Assembly: GCA_022495995.1 (NCBI GenBank)
Contig: JAFEMH010001247.1
Coordinates: 62,001-126,000 of the forward strand
Direction of reading: 5' to 3'
From: Adenophora triphylla var. japonica
Taxonomy: Eukaryota > Streptophyta > Magnoliopsida > Asterales > Campanulaceae
DNA: 64,000 nt
Each line of letters opens with the position of its first letter. Within the stretch, counting starts at the first letter, position 1. The notes under the pieces are model-generated. The model ran no database searches. It was not told the DNA's origin and was given only the letters and a program-made list of their open reading frames with translations. The translations under genes and the position numbers were made by a program. This document shows, in pieces, positions 10,982-21,668 of this stretch.

Positions 10982-11128
10982 GTTTGATTTCAAAAATTGG
11001 GTACATCACACTTGGGAGCTGGCAGTTCAGCAGTTAAGGATGGAGATGTAGCAAAGTAATAGAAATACAGATGCTGCGTTTGAAAAGATGGGCACACAAG
11101 TAGAGCAACTTGGAAGGTTGCCCAAGAG

Positions 11129-12228
11129 TTGATGAAAGAGAAGAACCCACCTGAGCAAGCAAAGTCAATCACAACAGTGTGGGATGAAAGTGAGGAAATT
11201 GAGGAGGTATTTCTATCTTCCCTTGATAATATTGATTGTTGTGATAATAATGATGATGTTAATAAGGATGAAAAGATTAAACATGTTCAAAAAGACCCCG
11301 GGTGCTTCACTATCCCAATTTCTTTAGGGGTCAAAATTTTAAAGGTTTGTTGGATCTTAGGGCAAGCGTCAATGTAATGCCCTTTCATGTTTTTAGAAGT
11401 TTGGGGGTATGTGAGTTGAAATCACCCAAGAGAGACTTTCAATTGGCGGATCTCTCAATCAAAAGACCTTTAGGGGTTATTGAAGGGGTGTTGGTTAAAA
11501 TTGATAAAATCATTATCCCCATTGACTTTTATGTGATGTGTATGGAGGGATCAAGTGAGGAACAACTGAAAACTCCCATTCTGCTTGGGAGGCCATTTAT
11601 GTTTGACACTAAGGCCACCATTGATGTGTGTCAAGGGGTGGTGTCCTTGAGAGGTATGGGGGAGGAATGTAAGTTTTGTATGCTTAAAAATGATAAGAAA
11701 CCCTCCCCCAAAGATGGTTTTGTAGGAGCCATAACTGATTTTCCAATTGACAATGATGATGTGAATGGATGTGAGAAAAGTGGGGATAATGCGGACGTCT
11801 GTCCTGTGCCTAGTAACATTAAGGCTGACCAATACTCTAGGAGTAACGGGTCGTATCACTCCCCACACGACTCCCATAAAGAGTCGATTCCATCACATCT
11901 ACCACAAGGGCCTTCAAAATGTAAAGTTAGTGAGGAGAGTTATAGTGATTTATCTGATTCTATATTTGCTACTATTTTTGTGCATGATAACTCTCTTGAT
12001 CTTGGTTGTGAGAATGGTGTTCTGTAGGTTGCAGAAAAGGTTGAGTTTGGGGGTGGAAACCCCAATAAAAAGAAAAGAAAGAGGGGTAAGTACAAGCGTA
12101 AAGTTTCAAAAATAAATGTGGCTTTACCCCTACTTGTTGACAAAGGAGAGCTGAAGTGGAGAGAGAAGGTCGTTTGTGCCCGTGAGGAGAAGAGATGGTC
12201 CAAAGGCCGCAAAGGTAAGGCCAAGTAA
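11129..12228 (+). pseudogene. Athila-type gag-protease fragment
   Basis: The frame carries the Athila protease region: DPGCFTIPISLG, then LLDLRASVNVMPFHVFRSLG, then PIDFYVMCMEG and LLGRPFMFDTKATIDV. The catalytic motif expected as D-L-G-A-S reads D-L-R-A-S, a substitution likely to inactivate it. The frame shifts once near 11340 between the DPGCF segment and the catalytic segment, and TAG at 12025-12027 interrupts it before a lysine/arginine-rich tail that ends at TAA 12226-12228. The frame ends there, with no reverse transcriptase downstream. This is either a deletion derivative or a non-autonomous Athila relative; I favour deletion. Confidence 0.7.
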
Positions 12229-13560
12229 GCTTGGGACCATAGTCGGGCTAACGACTTTAACCAAATGCGCTGCTTGGGAGGCAACCCAATGAGGTATGTT
12301 TTATTTTTATGTTAATTATTGTTTAGTCGTGTCATGTCGTCCGTCGAACCCAAGGCACGCTTTTGTTCTCTGTGCTATGAGGACATAGCATGTTTTGAGT
12401 TTAGGGGTAGACAACTCTCCGAGTTTGTGGGTTTATAGGGGAGTGTATATAGTGTGACCCTCTAAAAAAATAGAAAAATTTAAAATTTTTTTGTTCTTTT
12501 CATAGTTGGGTTGCTGGCCAAAGTCTGTGATGATTAGAGTGTGCTTTAATTTTAAAATCTCATGTGCTATTATTAGGGTGGTGATTGGGATTGCATTGAA
12601 ACATTTAAATTATGATTGCACCACCTCTCACTTCCGTATCATGTTCTTGATCATTGTCATCAACTTAGGTGCCTTTTATGGGATCACTTCGTGTATTCTC
12701 GGGGTCCCTAGAACATGTTTGCATGATTGTCAATAACACGTCAATAGGTTACTTGATACATATGGCTATTCTTTTAATCCCTTTTTGTGAACCTTAAACT
12801 TTCTCGTCACTTATATAAAATTTTCCGCTAGAACCCCTTTTGAGCTTGAAAAAGAATGGAATCTCTCACAAAGTGGGAGGTTATCTTAGACCACCATTCG
12901 CCTTTATTTGTACCCTCATTGTCCTACCCTTTTAACTTATACACTATTTTCTCACCTTGTCAAGAAAGTGAAACTAGGGAAAGAATGGGAATATTTTGGG
13001 GGATGTTTTGAAAATCAAAGGGTTGAGTGGAAAGTGGTCACGAAAATAAAGAAATGGATCATGTTATGTAATGAAAAGAGGGGCTTGAGCAAAATATTAA
13101 ATGCATATTCTTCGTGATATATGTGTGTAAAAAAAAAAGCCTTGCCTCTCTAATGTTGAAGTGGAAATTATGTTTCAAGGTGACCAAAGAAAGTAATGGA
13201 ATGTGCTCAACCCCATGTCGATGTATGAAAAAGTTTTAGTTTGTGGGTTGGCACATTGGGAAGTAATAAGGGTGAGTGGAAAAATTATCATCAAAGTGAG
13301 GATGTATTGTTAAAAGAAGACTTTCTAGTCTCACTTTCTTATGTTCGTATGTCCTTACCTTCATTTGTAACCATGAACCTAGCCCTGCGATCTTTCGCAC
13401 CTTAACTTTTAAGTCATATTATTCATTCAATATCAAGTAACCGGGTTGACAATCGTGTAAATATGCATATGAGTGTCCTTTTTGGTTTGTACTGTCTATG
13501 ACATATTGATTTAGAGCATCGCTTAGTGAATCCATAAACAATCTTAGGTTGTTGGCAGTG
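12229..13560 (+). other. Element E noncoding region after the gag-protease fragment
   Basis: AT-rich sequence without a defensible ORF. The only family-specific mark is the AGGCAACCCAAT motif near 12280. Confidence 0.5.
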
Positions 13561-13565
13561 ACCTC
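13561..13565. repeat. Target-site duplication of element B, left copy (ACCTC)
   Basis: ACCTC directly precedes the left LTR of B and is repeated exactly at 24867-24871 after the right LTR. Confidence 0.92.
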
Positions 13566-13696
13566 TGAATGAACGCTCGCCCCAAAAAAAGAAATATTTT
13601 TTTTGTATTGTCGATAAATCATTTCCCCCTTTTTTGAAAAGAGTTTCTTTTTGTATTTGAAAATGATACGACAAGTTTTTGAAAACTTCGGTTTTG

Positions 13697-13822
13697 GGAG
13701 TCGCCACGCCGTTTTTAGAGGAAAACATTGAAAAACCTATTTTTAAGAGATTTTGAGTCCGGGAGTCTGGTTACGTGTTTGGGAAGAACTAGAGAGTTCA
13801 CCCAACACGCCTCTTTCGAGAC
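13697..13822 (-). other. LTR 3' module of element B (left copy)
   Basis: On the minus strand a small CTC-GAAA-GAG stem is followed by CGTGTTGGG pairing with CCCAA(A)CACG with one bulged A, and an inner GAAC/GTTC stem. TGGCGACTCC lies at 13706-13697. The same module is at 23196-23322 in the right LTR. Confidence 0.75.
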
Positions 13823-15120
13823 TTTCAATCAACGTTGGACAATTTTGGGACATTCAAAGTGTGTGTGCAATATGTGTCGATGTGTGAAAAATGCAAATTT
13901 GACATTTTCATTGATAATATTGGAAGCTGAGTACAACTTGTGAGCCATGACAGGGGGCCACACCCTTTTACATATTATGATTATTCATAACAAGGCAGAA
14001 AGTAAGACAATCTGCCCAGGGAATTTCTATGTCGTCCGACACAACACCTCTTAGGCAGAGGGTGTCGCACGACATGATATCTCTTGGTCAGATTGTCTTA
14101 TTACAAAGACCAAACAGTTCCCGGAAATGAAATGACATTTATTTAACTTAGCAAAGACACTATTTGAAGGTCTAAAGCTCAGTTTGGGATTGACGGGAGT
14201 GATCAAAGTCACGATAGACTTTGAACGATACGGATGTCATGCGACATGGAACATCCGATGTTGTCCATGTCCTAATGACACTCCGCCTCCAACAAATCGC
14301 ACCCAAACGGATCATAGGCACTCAAATAGTGGCTTTTGAGCCACTAAAATGCTTAGGAAAGCTTTGAGTCGCAGAGGGAATGAACTGGACAAATCTGAAG
14401 TCCAAGAATGGCTTTACAGCCTTCTGGGATCTCTATGTCGTATGACACAGGATCTCCATGGAGTCCCATGTCGCACGACATAGATAGGCCATTTCTGTGC
14501 CCTTCAATCTGTTTGTTTCCCCTTTGTTCCTCAAGGCAAACCAAGCACATTTAACTATTGTAAACAGTAAATATGACAATAATAATGAGTATTATGGGAG
14601 GATCACATGGCTTTAGTGGCCAAATGTGATAAATCACATGTTTTTGGCCACTTTGAAGTAGCCATCACCTCCTAACTCCAAGTAAATGCATAAAGATTGA
14701 ATATTTATTGGTCCTAAGATGTCCCAATGTACAGATCTGAGGTGGGGAGAAGTGAATATTGAAGATTCACTTCTCCACCACCTTTATCATGCAAAAATCC
14801 CGATTTTTACATAATGTAAAGGCAAGTAAGCATGCAATGTATTAAAAGACTTTATTTAAAGAGGAAGAAGAGTTTAGTGGCTACCTATTGTAGTCCACAA
14901 GGTGAGATCACCAATAGTATGGTGTCTACCCCTTCTACACACCAACAAAGGAAGCTTCTTTGGACTTTGACCTTGAAGTGTGTGTGTGTGTGTGAGGAGG
15001 GAGGTGAGTGTGTGTGTGTGAGAGAGAAGGAGAGACTCTATTTGGACAAAGTTTCCCCTATTTTACTGATATTCTCCCTAATTCTCACTCTTGGTCCTTT
15101 AAAATGATCAGCCATGCCTT

Positions 15121-15205
15121 GTATTTATAGGCAGGCTGATGGGGCTTCTTATGTCGCACGACAAGAGCAGTTAAACCGCCTTAGTCACTTCTATGTTGGA
15201 CGACA
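15121..15205 (-). promoter_or_regulatory. Element B LTR promoter: paired palindromes plus TATA
   Basis: On the minus strand TGTCGTCCAACA (15194-15205) and TGTCGTGCGACA (15152-15163) precede CTATAAATAC (15121-15130). The right LTR repeats this at 24622-24706, where the first palindrome is the more regular TGTCGTCCGACA. The same palindrome precedes both antisense genes. Confidence 0.75.
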
Positions 15206-15365
15206 GCGTATTCCTTTTGGCCATATTGGGTCGAGAGCTTGGCAGGCCCAATGGACTGTTGGGCTGCTGGGATTTTTGGACATTATTTGCTTCTTTAGCA
15301 ATTATGTAAGCCCAAATTTTATTTAAAGTGGATCCAAATCATGGGTTCGGATCGGGGTACTCACA

Positions 15366-15600
15366 GAGCCCCTCGGCGACGTCACTTCCACGGGAAGTGG
15401 GGTCGTCGACACAATGAGAATCCCGAGCCGGACACGAACGGCGGGGAAAGAGATGACCAAGATGGTCAAGTGGCTGGACCTCTTATGAAGAGGATTCCTA
15501 CGTATCCCGTGGGGGAATCAAGCCGAATCGTAGTTCGTTTGAAGATGAGGGTGCCAATGAAAGGCTACGGGTTTTGTACCCGAGAGTGACTGTTCCAAGG
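15366..15600 (-). other. Polypurine tract and Tat 3' module of element B
   Basis: The polypurine tract adjoins the LTR. At about 15495-15540 the minus strand carries CGAACTACGATTCGGCTTGA followed by CCCCCACGGGATACGTAGG, the module also present in A and H. No coding frame. Confidence 0.7.
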
Positions 15601-15604
15601 GGAG

Positions 15605-16190
15605 TCACCCCGAAGATGTGACTTTTTTCTTTGGGAGTCACCCGCGAAAAATGACTATTTTTTCTTTGGGAAGTCACCCCGCGAACTTGACTGTTTTTTC
15701 TTTGGGAAGTCACCCGCGAATTTGACTATTTTTCTTTGGGAGTCACCCGGGAATATGACTTTTTTCTTTGGGAGTCACCCGCGAATTTGACTATTTTTCT
15801 TTGGGGAGTCACCCGCGAATATGACTTTTTTCTTTGGGAGTCACCCGCGAAATATGACTTTTTTCTTTGGGAGTCACCCGCGAATTTGACTTTTTTCTTT
15901 GGGGAGTCACCCGCGAAATATGACTTTTTTTCTTTGGGAGTCACCCGTGAAATATGACTTTTTTCTTTGGGAGTCACCCGCGAAATATGACTTTTTTCTT
16001 TGCGAGTCACCCGCGAATTTGACTTTTTTCTTTGGGGAGTCACCCGCGAATATGACTTTTTTCTTTGGGAGTCACCCGCGAAATATGACTTTTTCTTTGG
16101 GAGTCACCCGCGAGATATGACTTTTTTCTTTGGGGAGTCACCCGCGAATTTGACTTTTTTCTTTGGGAGTCACCCGCGAATTTTTACTGT
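15605..16190 (+). repeat. Minisatellite of element B, ~32 bp unit
   Basis: About seventeen units of TTTGGGAGTCACCCGCGAA followed by TTTGACTTTTTTC or a TATGAC variant. All long frames across it are repeat artefacts. Confidence 0.93.
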
Positions 16191-16376
16191 GTGGAAAATC
16201 TGTACGGTCTTTCCGGACCGGGTAGTTTAAGGCCATTCCGGGCCATTTTTTGTGATGACCAAGAGAGGTGGGCATTTGGACCCAAAAGAATGATGGATTT
16301 TAATGACAGGCAGTCAACGGGACTTAACCAAGTTGACCAAGGGCAAAATAGGAAATTACCCCTTCTGGAGCATGGT

Positions 16377-16438
16377 TGTCGTCCGACAGGGGGGGGTCTC
16401 CAAGGCAGTTTTAATTAAAACAGGGGGGTCGTAAGACA
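16377..16438 (+). promoter_or_regulatory. Palindrome pair upstream of the antisense PMD gene of B
   Basis: TGTCGTCCGACA (16377-16388) and the diverged GGTCGTAAGACA (16427-16438) lie 100-165 bp upstream of the PMD start codon at 16540. They match the palindromes of the element's own LTR promoter. No clean TATA box follows; CTAAAAAAAC near 16443 is the nearest AT-rich candidate. Confidence 0.6.
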
Positions 16439-16539
16439 AACCCTAAAAAAACCCCATTGTCGCCGAGAACTCAGAGAGGGAAGGAGAGAAAATTTTGAAA
16501 ATTCTTCCTCCAATTTGATTCAAATCAAGGATTTTGACA

Positions 16540-18915
16540 ATGCCTCCGCGAGCCGAATCGAGAAGGAACGTGCAACAAATATTGTCCGAGAGACGGAAGC
16601 TTGTGGATCGGAACAAGCGGAAGAGATTCCCCGAGGGACATGGGCTCTACCCGGGTCTTGACTTTCATACTTCTACGTTGGAGCAGAAGGGGGTAAGCAA
16701 TTTAAAAGATTAACCCTTTTTTGAAATTTGATTTCTAGGGTTTGAGACAGGAATTGGGGGAAATCGCACCCAAATAGGAATTGCATGCTTGGCATGAAGT
16801 GCATAATTTTGAAAAGACTTTTCTTTTTTGTTTTTCTTCTTCTTTTTGAAAGAATTTGGTGATTTTTTTGAAAGATGCACATGAATGAATGCACATATTG
16901 TGATGAGTATGGTTTTTGATACCTGTGTTGTGCTTACCTGCAGACTTTGCGGACCAAGGGGTCCCCTGAGGCTATTGCGACCATTTGGGGTCTTCTCCCG
17001 GGCTCTTCTGATTTGCCGGACAGTCCTAAGGGACTGGTCTTCGCTGCTGGTCTTGGACCATTCTTCACAGCTGTCGGAGCTTTTGGGGACACGCCGAGGA
17101 GCGTGGAGCTTGTGCGAGCCTTTAGGCAGTTCTGGTGGGACTCTACCCACACTTTTCATCTATCATGGGGTGAGTCGACCATCACTCCATATGACTTCAC
17201 TGCTATTACTGGCCTGAGGTTCACGGAGAGGCCGATCTTTTCTGAGGATCCTGGCGTGCTGAGCATAGATGCCATCAGAGCTTTGACTGGATTTACCCTT
17301 CGCTTGAAGGGTAATGGGGTTCCTCTGGCTGAGTTGCACTCTGCCTTGACTCATCAGTGTCATCTTTTTGCCGAGGATGCTTCTACCGTGACTGCTGAGC
17401 AGTTGGCTAGGGCCTTTGTCTGGGCCGGGTTGTCTGACACCCTATTTTGCAATGCCTCTACGACGGCATTGACCCTTTTGCTGGAGCCTCTTCGTGATTG
17501 GAGCCAGGTGTCCACTTTCTCTTGGGGAGAGGCTGGTTTGGCCCAGGTGTACAGGGGCCTTGATGAGGTGAGCAGAGGCAGCGTGACTTCTCTGGATTTT
17601 TATCAGACTGTGCTGGAGGTATGTCCCTTGCTTTTCGCGACTTGACCTCTGTACTTGACTGTTCTGTCACCATTTCTTTTACTGTTGCTGCACACTGAAA
17701 GCTTTCTGTCTTTTGATTTCAGGTGTGGACTTATGAGGTGTTCGGCTGTTACGCCTAGACTGTGCCTGAGAGGATTGCGGCAGATCTATTCCCTGCCATT
17801 CGCTGTTGGTCATTTGGAGCGAGGGAGAGCCGGAAGGTGGACGGGGTTAAGCCCCGTAAGACGGCTTGCTATCATGATATTATGACTGCTTTGAGGGGTA
17901 CCCCTGTTGGGTTGAGACTTTTCCCCTGGCATGGTCGATATGGTGAGGACTTGATTGGTGCTGCTGCCCTGGTGACCAGGACGAGGAGGCTGCTAGTTGG
18001 CCTGGAGGGCGATGCCCTGTATTTGGGGGAGAGAGTTTGCAGACAGCATGGTCCTGGCGCTGTTGCTCGCGTCCCACATGATCCTCCTCCTGGGATATGG
18101 CATATCCGGGCCCTACCTGATCTGGAGCGGCTGCGGACTGGTATTGATGCTTCCGAGTTTTCTGATGGTGGGGACTATGCCCAGTTCGTCTTCACCCGGT
18201 TGGTGACTCCTCAGGTTATGGCTGCTAGGAGGGCAGCGGGGATGCAGCTGCCGGCACCTCCCCGCTTTTTTGAGTATGAGGCTGGGGGTAGTATTTGCCG
18301 CTCCTCTTTTGATTTGTCTGAGACCCATCCGCATCTGCGACTGCCCCATGGGACCACCTCTGTGAGTGATCTTTTCCTTTTTTATGATTCATTCCAGCTC
18401 TTAACTGCTTTACTGTCTGCATTTGATTGCTTCTGACTGCCTTTTCTGTTTTCATTGAACAGGTTCCAGTCAAGACATTCAGGAAGGTGGCGAAGGCGCT
18501 CACCGGTGCTGTGAAGATGCTGCGCCAGTTTCAGAGGAGTGCAGAGCATTGGAGGGGGAGGTGCAGCTCCCAGCCTGGTGACGTTGTGCCTCCGAAGAAG
18601 AGGCCCAGACCAGCTTTGGCTCCTTCTGGTTCTCAGGCGGGCGGATCTAGTCAGCAGCCCCAGTCTAAGGGTGATGACGGCGAGGATGACCCCTACCAGC
18701 CCCCTTATTCCATCGTGCCTGAGTGGCAGGGGTACTATGCTGAGCCCCAGCCTTGGGCGCATTATGAGGGCAATGATTCTGACGGCGAGATCCATGAGGT
18801 GCCGGAGGGTGGCGATGATGGCCAGGAGCAGAGCGGCTCCGAGGAGGAGGTGGGCAGCGTCCAGGGTGACGGCAGCTCCGAGGAGGGCGAGGAGGACGAT
18901 TCCGAGCAGGAGTGA
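16540..18915 (+). pseudogene. Antisense PMD-domain gene of element B (four exons, one in-frame stop)
   Basis: Exons 16540-16692, 16944-17618, 17723-18361 and 18463-18915 all join in phase 0, with donors GTAAGC, GTATGT and GTGAGT and acceptors CTGCAG, TTTCAG and AACAG. Exon 1 is short and basic. Exon 2 holds the PMD core, FWWDSTHTFHLSWGESTITP then DFTAITGLRF. Exon 3 continues the domain with FPWHGRYGEDLIGAA. Exon 4 starts with a helical basic stretch (VPVKTFRKVAKAL) and ends in a long acidic Glu/Asp/Ser/Gly tail. One TAG at 17756-17758 interrupts exon 3; the rest, about 640 codons, is open. The gene runs opposite to gag-pol, between the 3' LTR and the DUF7745-like gene. Its exon structure is shared with the copy in element H. 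PMD function here is unknown; a DNA-binding or silencing-related role is inference from MAIN/MAIL1. Confidence 0.85.
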
Positions 18916-19335
18916 CCAGCTGTGGCCCCCTTTTGCCATGCTTTGACTCTTTTAGGAGAGAGAAGAAATGCATGTGATATTTTTTGTTCTTTTGGATTGT
19001 AAGACAATGCATTTTATTGCTTTTGTACTTTGACAATTACAATATTTGTTTATTTATGCATTTGCGAGCTTATATGCATGAGTTTGTCCCAAGAAAGGCA
19101 CGAGATGGTGGCTTTTGGGTGTTTTTGCGTTTTTTGTGCGCATTGGGTGACATTTATGTGTCTGTGGGTGTGTCGGATGTTCCGAATCCTCTCCCGTGGG
19201 CTTTATGAGCGAGGGGGAGTGTTTAGGTATGTTTTTATGGTGTTTTGGACAGGTTTGGATGGTCTTTTGAGCAAGCGTTGGGTCGCTTGGGACTGCTGCA
19301 GTTGCTGTTGCTGGTGTTCCTGATGGAACTCTCCA
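18916..19335 (+). other. Spacer between the two antisense genes of B
   Basis: Contains the likely 3' untranslated region of the PMD gene and AT-rich sequence. No ORF of interest. Confidence 0.5.
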
Positions 19336-19435
19336 TGTCGTCCGACACAGGACTTCATGGGGCACTTATGTCGCACGACATAAAGAGTCTGTGGGACAGG
19401 TTTCTTGGTCAGCAAGTTTCAGCACTTTATAAAAG
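19336..19435 (+). promoter_or_regulatory. Promoter of the antisense DUF7745-like gene of B
   Basis: Two exact-type palindromes, TGTCGTCCGACA (19336-19347) and TGTCGCACGACA (19369-19380), precede a good TATA box TTTATAAAAG (19426-19435). The start codon is at 19531, leaving a plausible ~70 nt leader. The layout copies the LTR promoter of the same element. Confidence 0.75.
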
Positions 19436-19530
19436 GCAGACCCGTAAACCACTCATTCCAGCAGTCACATCAGGTGTCAAACTTGCCTTCTACCTCAAAA
19501 TTAGCCCCAAGATTTGATCTTTGGCCCAAA

Positions 19531-21097
19531 ATGGAACATTATGATGACAGATCTAAGACCAAAGAGCGTCAATTTCATTCCGATCTCATAAATCTGACCT
19601 GCCATCATCGCGACAACAACAGGAGGATCATTGACCAACGATATGGGTTGAGAGGCATCTGGGCATTAAAGGAGTGGGCGGTTGACTGGAATCTTCTCCG
19701 GGCCGTATCCAGATACTGGGATTGCGAGAGGCATGTCTTCACCCTCTCGTATAATGATCTTACGCCCACCACTGAGGAGTTTCGGGCACTGACTGGGGGA
19801 GCTGAGCTTAGAGATGTAGTCTTTCCCCGAGATCCGTGACCTCTGACTATGCAGCTGGCCGATTTCTTGAGATTTCACCCCGAGCGGGTGACTGATTTGA
19901 TTCTTGACCTGTCTTTTGTTGACCTGGCCCAGATAGCCCGATTGGCTGTATCGCATCCGGGGCTGTTTGACCTATCTACAGCCATGGACATTTTTATGCT
20001 GATCATGATTTCCCTGTACTGCTTTTGTGAGCACGACGGGGTGTGCTCTGGTTTACTGCTGGGAGTTGTCAGACAGATGCGGGGTTCTCGAGGCACCACA
20101 TTGGCTGATGTTCGACCCGGGTAGGGAGAGAGAGATGTAGTTCCCCTTTTGCTGGCGGAGACTTATCATGGGATGGACCGGCTGTCTAGAGGGTCATTGC
20201 ATATGGGACGCGGCAGCCCCAGTCTCTTATCATTGTGGCTCTTTGAGCGATTGAGACTCATTTCCCCATTACCTGTTGGGCAGCTGCAGCACCTTGGGTC
20301 ACGCAGCAGAGGCGAGTAGCTCCTGAGGCTTCACAGGAAGGTTGGCAGAGGCGACTGGCCAGGTATACTACCACCGATATTCAGTACTGGGTTCCCGGAT
20401 GGAGGCTCGAGATCATGAGCAGCAGGCAGGATGACTCTGCTATAGTGAGGCTGCCGGGATTGCGTTTCTCATCATTTAGCATCCCTTTGCTTGTTCAGAG
20501 GCAGTATGGATACCCACAGCAGGCTGTTGAGGGGTTCAGAGAGCAGATGGCCCGGGATACTGTTCCCCTTGACATGACTGATATTCAGACTCTCAGGTTC
20601 TTTGCCAGGGCTTTTTCAGGAGCAGCTTTTCCCGCTCACACACTGATACGGAAAACCCGGGGGATTACTTATCTGTCCACCAGGTACCTCATCTGGTACA
20701 GGGAGCAGATGGGACCAGTTCAGCACACCATTGAGGCATATTGCAGAGGGATCCGAGGAGGAGACCAATCTAGCCTGGAGCTACGCGATGCTGAGGCACA
20801 GGCTGACCCCGACAACGTGACCGATGATCCGACAGCGGATTTTGAGAGACTCGTAGAGAGGAGAGCCAAAATGAGGGATGACCCTGAAGTTATGGCTCGG
20901 AGGACAGCCCTGAGAGAGGAGAGAGCGCCCAGGCGGTGCTGAGAGCTGCCGGATTGGTTGACTCACCGACTCGTATTATTCCTGAGCCGGGGCGACGGGA
21001 GACAGAAATTTTTGGGATAGCTAAGCCAAAGACCTCCCGAGGACCGAGAAAGAGGAGGAAGAAGGGTGCTAGTTCGGGAGTGGGAACGAGCGACTAG
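19531..21097 (+). pseudogene. Antisense DUF7745-like gene of element B
   Basis: Single exon. The N-terminal half matches the plant transposon-associated DUF7745 pattern: a YGLRGIWAL segment, then LLRAVSRYWDCERHVFTLSY, then NDLTPTTEEFRALTGG. The middle part has HGMDRLSRGSLHMGRGSP, and the C-terminal part has DIQYWVPGWRLEI and ends in a basic PRKRRKK stretch. Breaks: TGA at 19837-19839, TAG at 20122-20124, a frameshift near 20285 and another near 20920, after which the frame runs to TAG 21095-21097. The intact counterpart is in element H (63048 onward), to which it aligns along its whole visible length. The domain has no known function. The family name is from memory of the motif pattern and should be checked. 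Confidence 0.75.
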
Positions 21098-21668
21098 GAT
21101 TAGGTGACCTATCCTTGTATCCCTTATTACCGACACAGACAATTTAGATGTTCTTTTAAAAGATATTATTTTGCTAATGTTAATGAGTCGAGAGTAAACC
21201 GTGCTTGAACTCATCAATGAATGTATTAATGTGATGAAAGTTGAAATTACTTCAGAGCTTAATCAAGACACATTTTGGTAATCACAAATACAACTGTTGA
21301 CAGGATTTGGTGATTTTTATGATTTTTAGACCGAACCGCGGACGGCTGCCTACGTTCCCCTTTTACAGATTGGACTAAGGGGCTCAGGTCTCCGTAGTTC
21401 GACCCAATTAACTTTTGTGTTTAAGAAAGGGATAGATAGAAGGGGGACAAATGGTGCAACCCTGTTTTTTACCCAGACCGCCCGTTTTAGGGTTTTCAGC
21501 CTAGTTGGGTATATTCTTTTAGCACCGAGCGCGCCCTTTGTTTTGCACGGACTGCCTTTTGGGAGGTTTTCAGTCTCGTCTGGGTACATTATTTTCGCGC
21601 TTTTATTTATATTTATTTTTTTTATATTTTCTCTCTCTCTTTTTTTTTTTTAGAGGGGGAGACTCGAT
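21098..21668 (-). other. Spacer between antisense cassette and pol of B
   Basis: In the sense direction this follows the integrase stop codon. It carries the post-pol Tat module, GGTCGAACTACGGAGACC then GGGGAACGTAGGCAGCC (about 21400-21342). No ORF. Confidence 0.6.

Larger units (their letters stand above)
4101..11010 (+). mobile_element. Element A: 3' part of a Tat/Ogre-like LTR retrotransposon
   Basis: Plus-oriented. No gag or pol survives; the visible part is the long noncoding 3' region with five minisatellite arrays, a polypurine tract (GCCGAGGGGCTAC ending at 9303) and the 3' LTR (9304-11010). A GAACTACG...GAACGTAGGCA module near 5023-5075 resembles the one directly downstream of integrase in element B, so the missing pol should have ended just before about 5000. 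The left limit is uncertain; a poly(A) tract at 4249-4330 and decayed sequence lie there. The right flank is Athila-like element E, into which A probably inserted. Confidence 0.7.
9304..11010 (+). mobile_element. 3' LTR of element A
   Basis: Begins TGTAAGTACTCC right after the polypurine tract and ends GTACATCACA at 11010, about 1.7 kb. It holds a TATA box (9624-9631), a CA repeat (10787-10822), the two-hairpin module (10849-10898) and the U5 copy of the tRNA-Arg-complementary 10-mer (10972-10981). Its structure matches the LTRs of elements B, D, F and H although the sequence has diverged. Ends were set from the TG/CA rule and comparison with those LTRs. Confidence 0.8.
11011..13565 (+). mobile_element. 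Element E, left part: Athila-like retrotransposon remnant
   Basis: Contains a gag-protease tail, then the TGCTTGGGAGGCAACCCAAT motif typical of the region downstream of Athila pol (about 12272-12292), then AT-rich noncoding sequence to 13565. RT, RNase H and integrase are absent. The element resumes at 24867 after the insertion of element B, whose target duplication ACCTC is at 13561-13565 and 24867-24871. Confidence 0.65.
13566..15365 (-). mobile_element. 3' LTR of element B
   Basis: On the minus strand it starts TGTGAGTACCCC and ends CGTTCATTCA. It holds a TATA box (15121-15130), seven copies of the TGTCGnnCGACA-type palindrome (14030, 14063, 14235, 14436, 14469, 15152, 15194), a TG-rich stretch, the hairpin module (13773-13822) and the PBS-like 10-mer (13697-13706). 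GCCGAGGGGCTC, its polypurine tract on the minus strand, lies just inside the element at 15366-15377. Confidence 0.93.

Noticed and set aside
10679..11051. Thr/His-rich ORFs
   Set aside because: Produced by the CA microsatellite inside the element A LTR.
15726..16230. Several ORFs on both strands with repeated peptide units
   Set aside because: Translations of the 32-bp minisatellite of element B.
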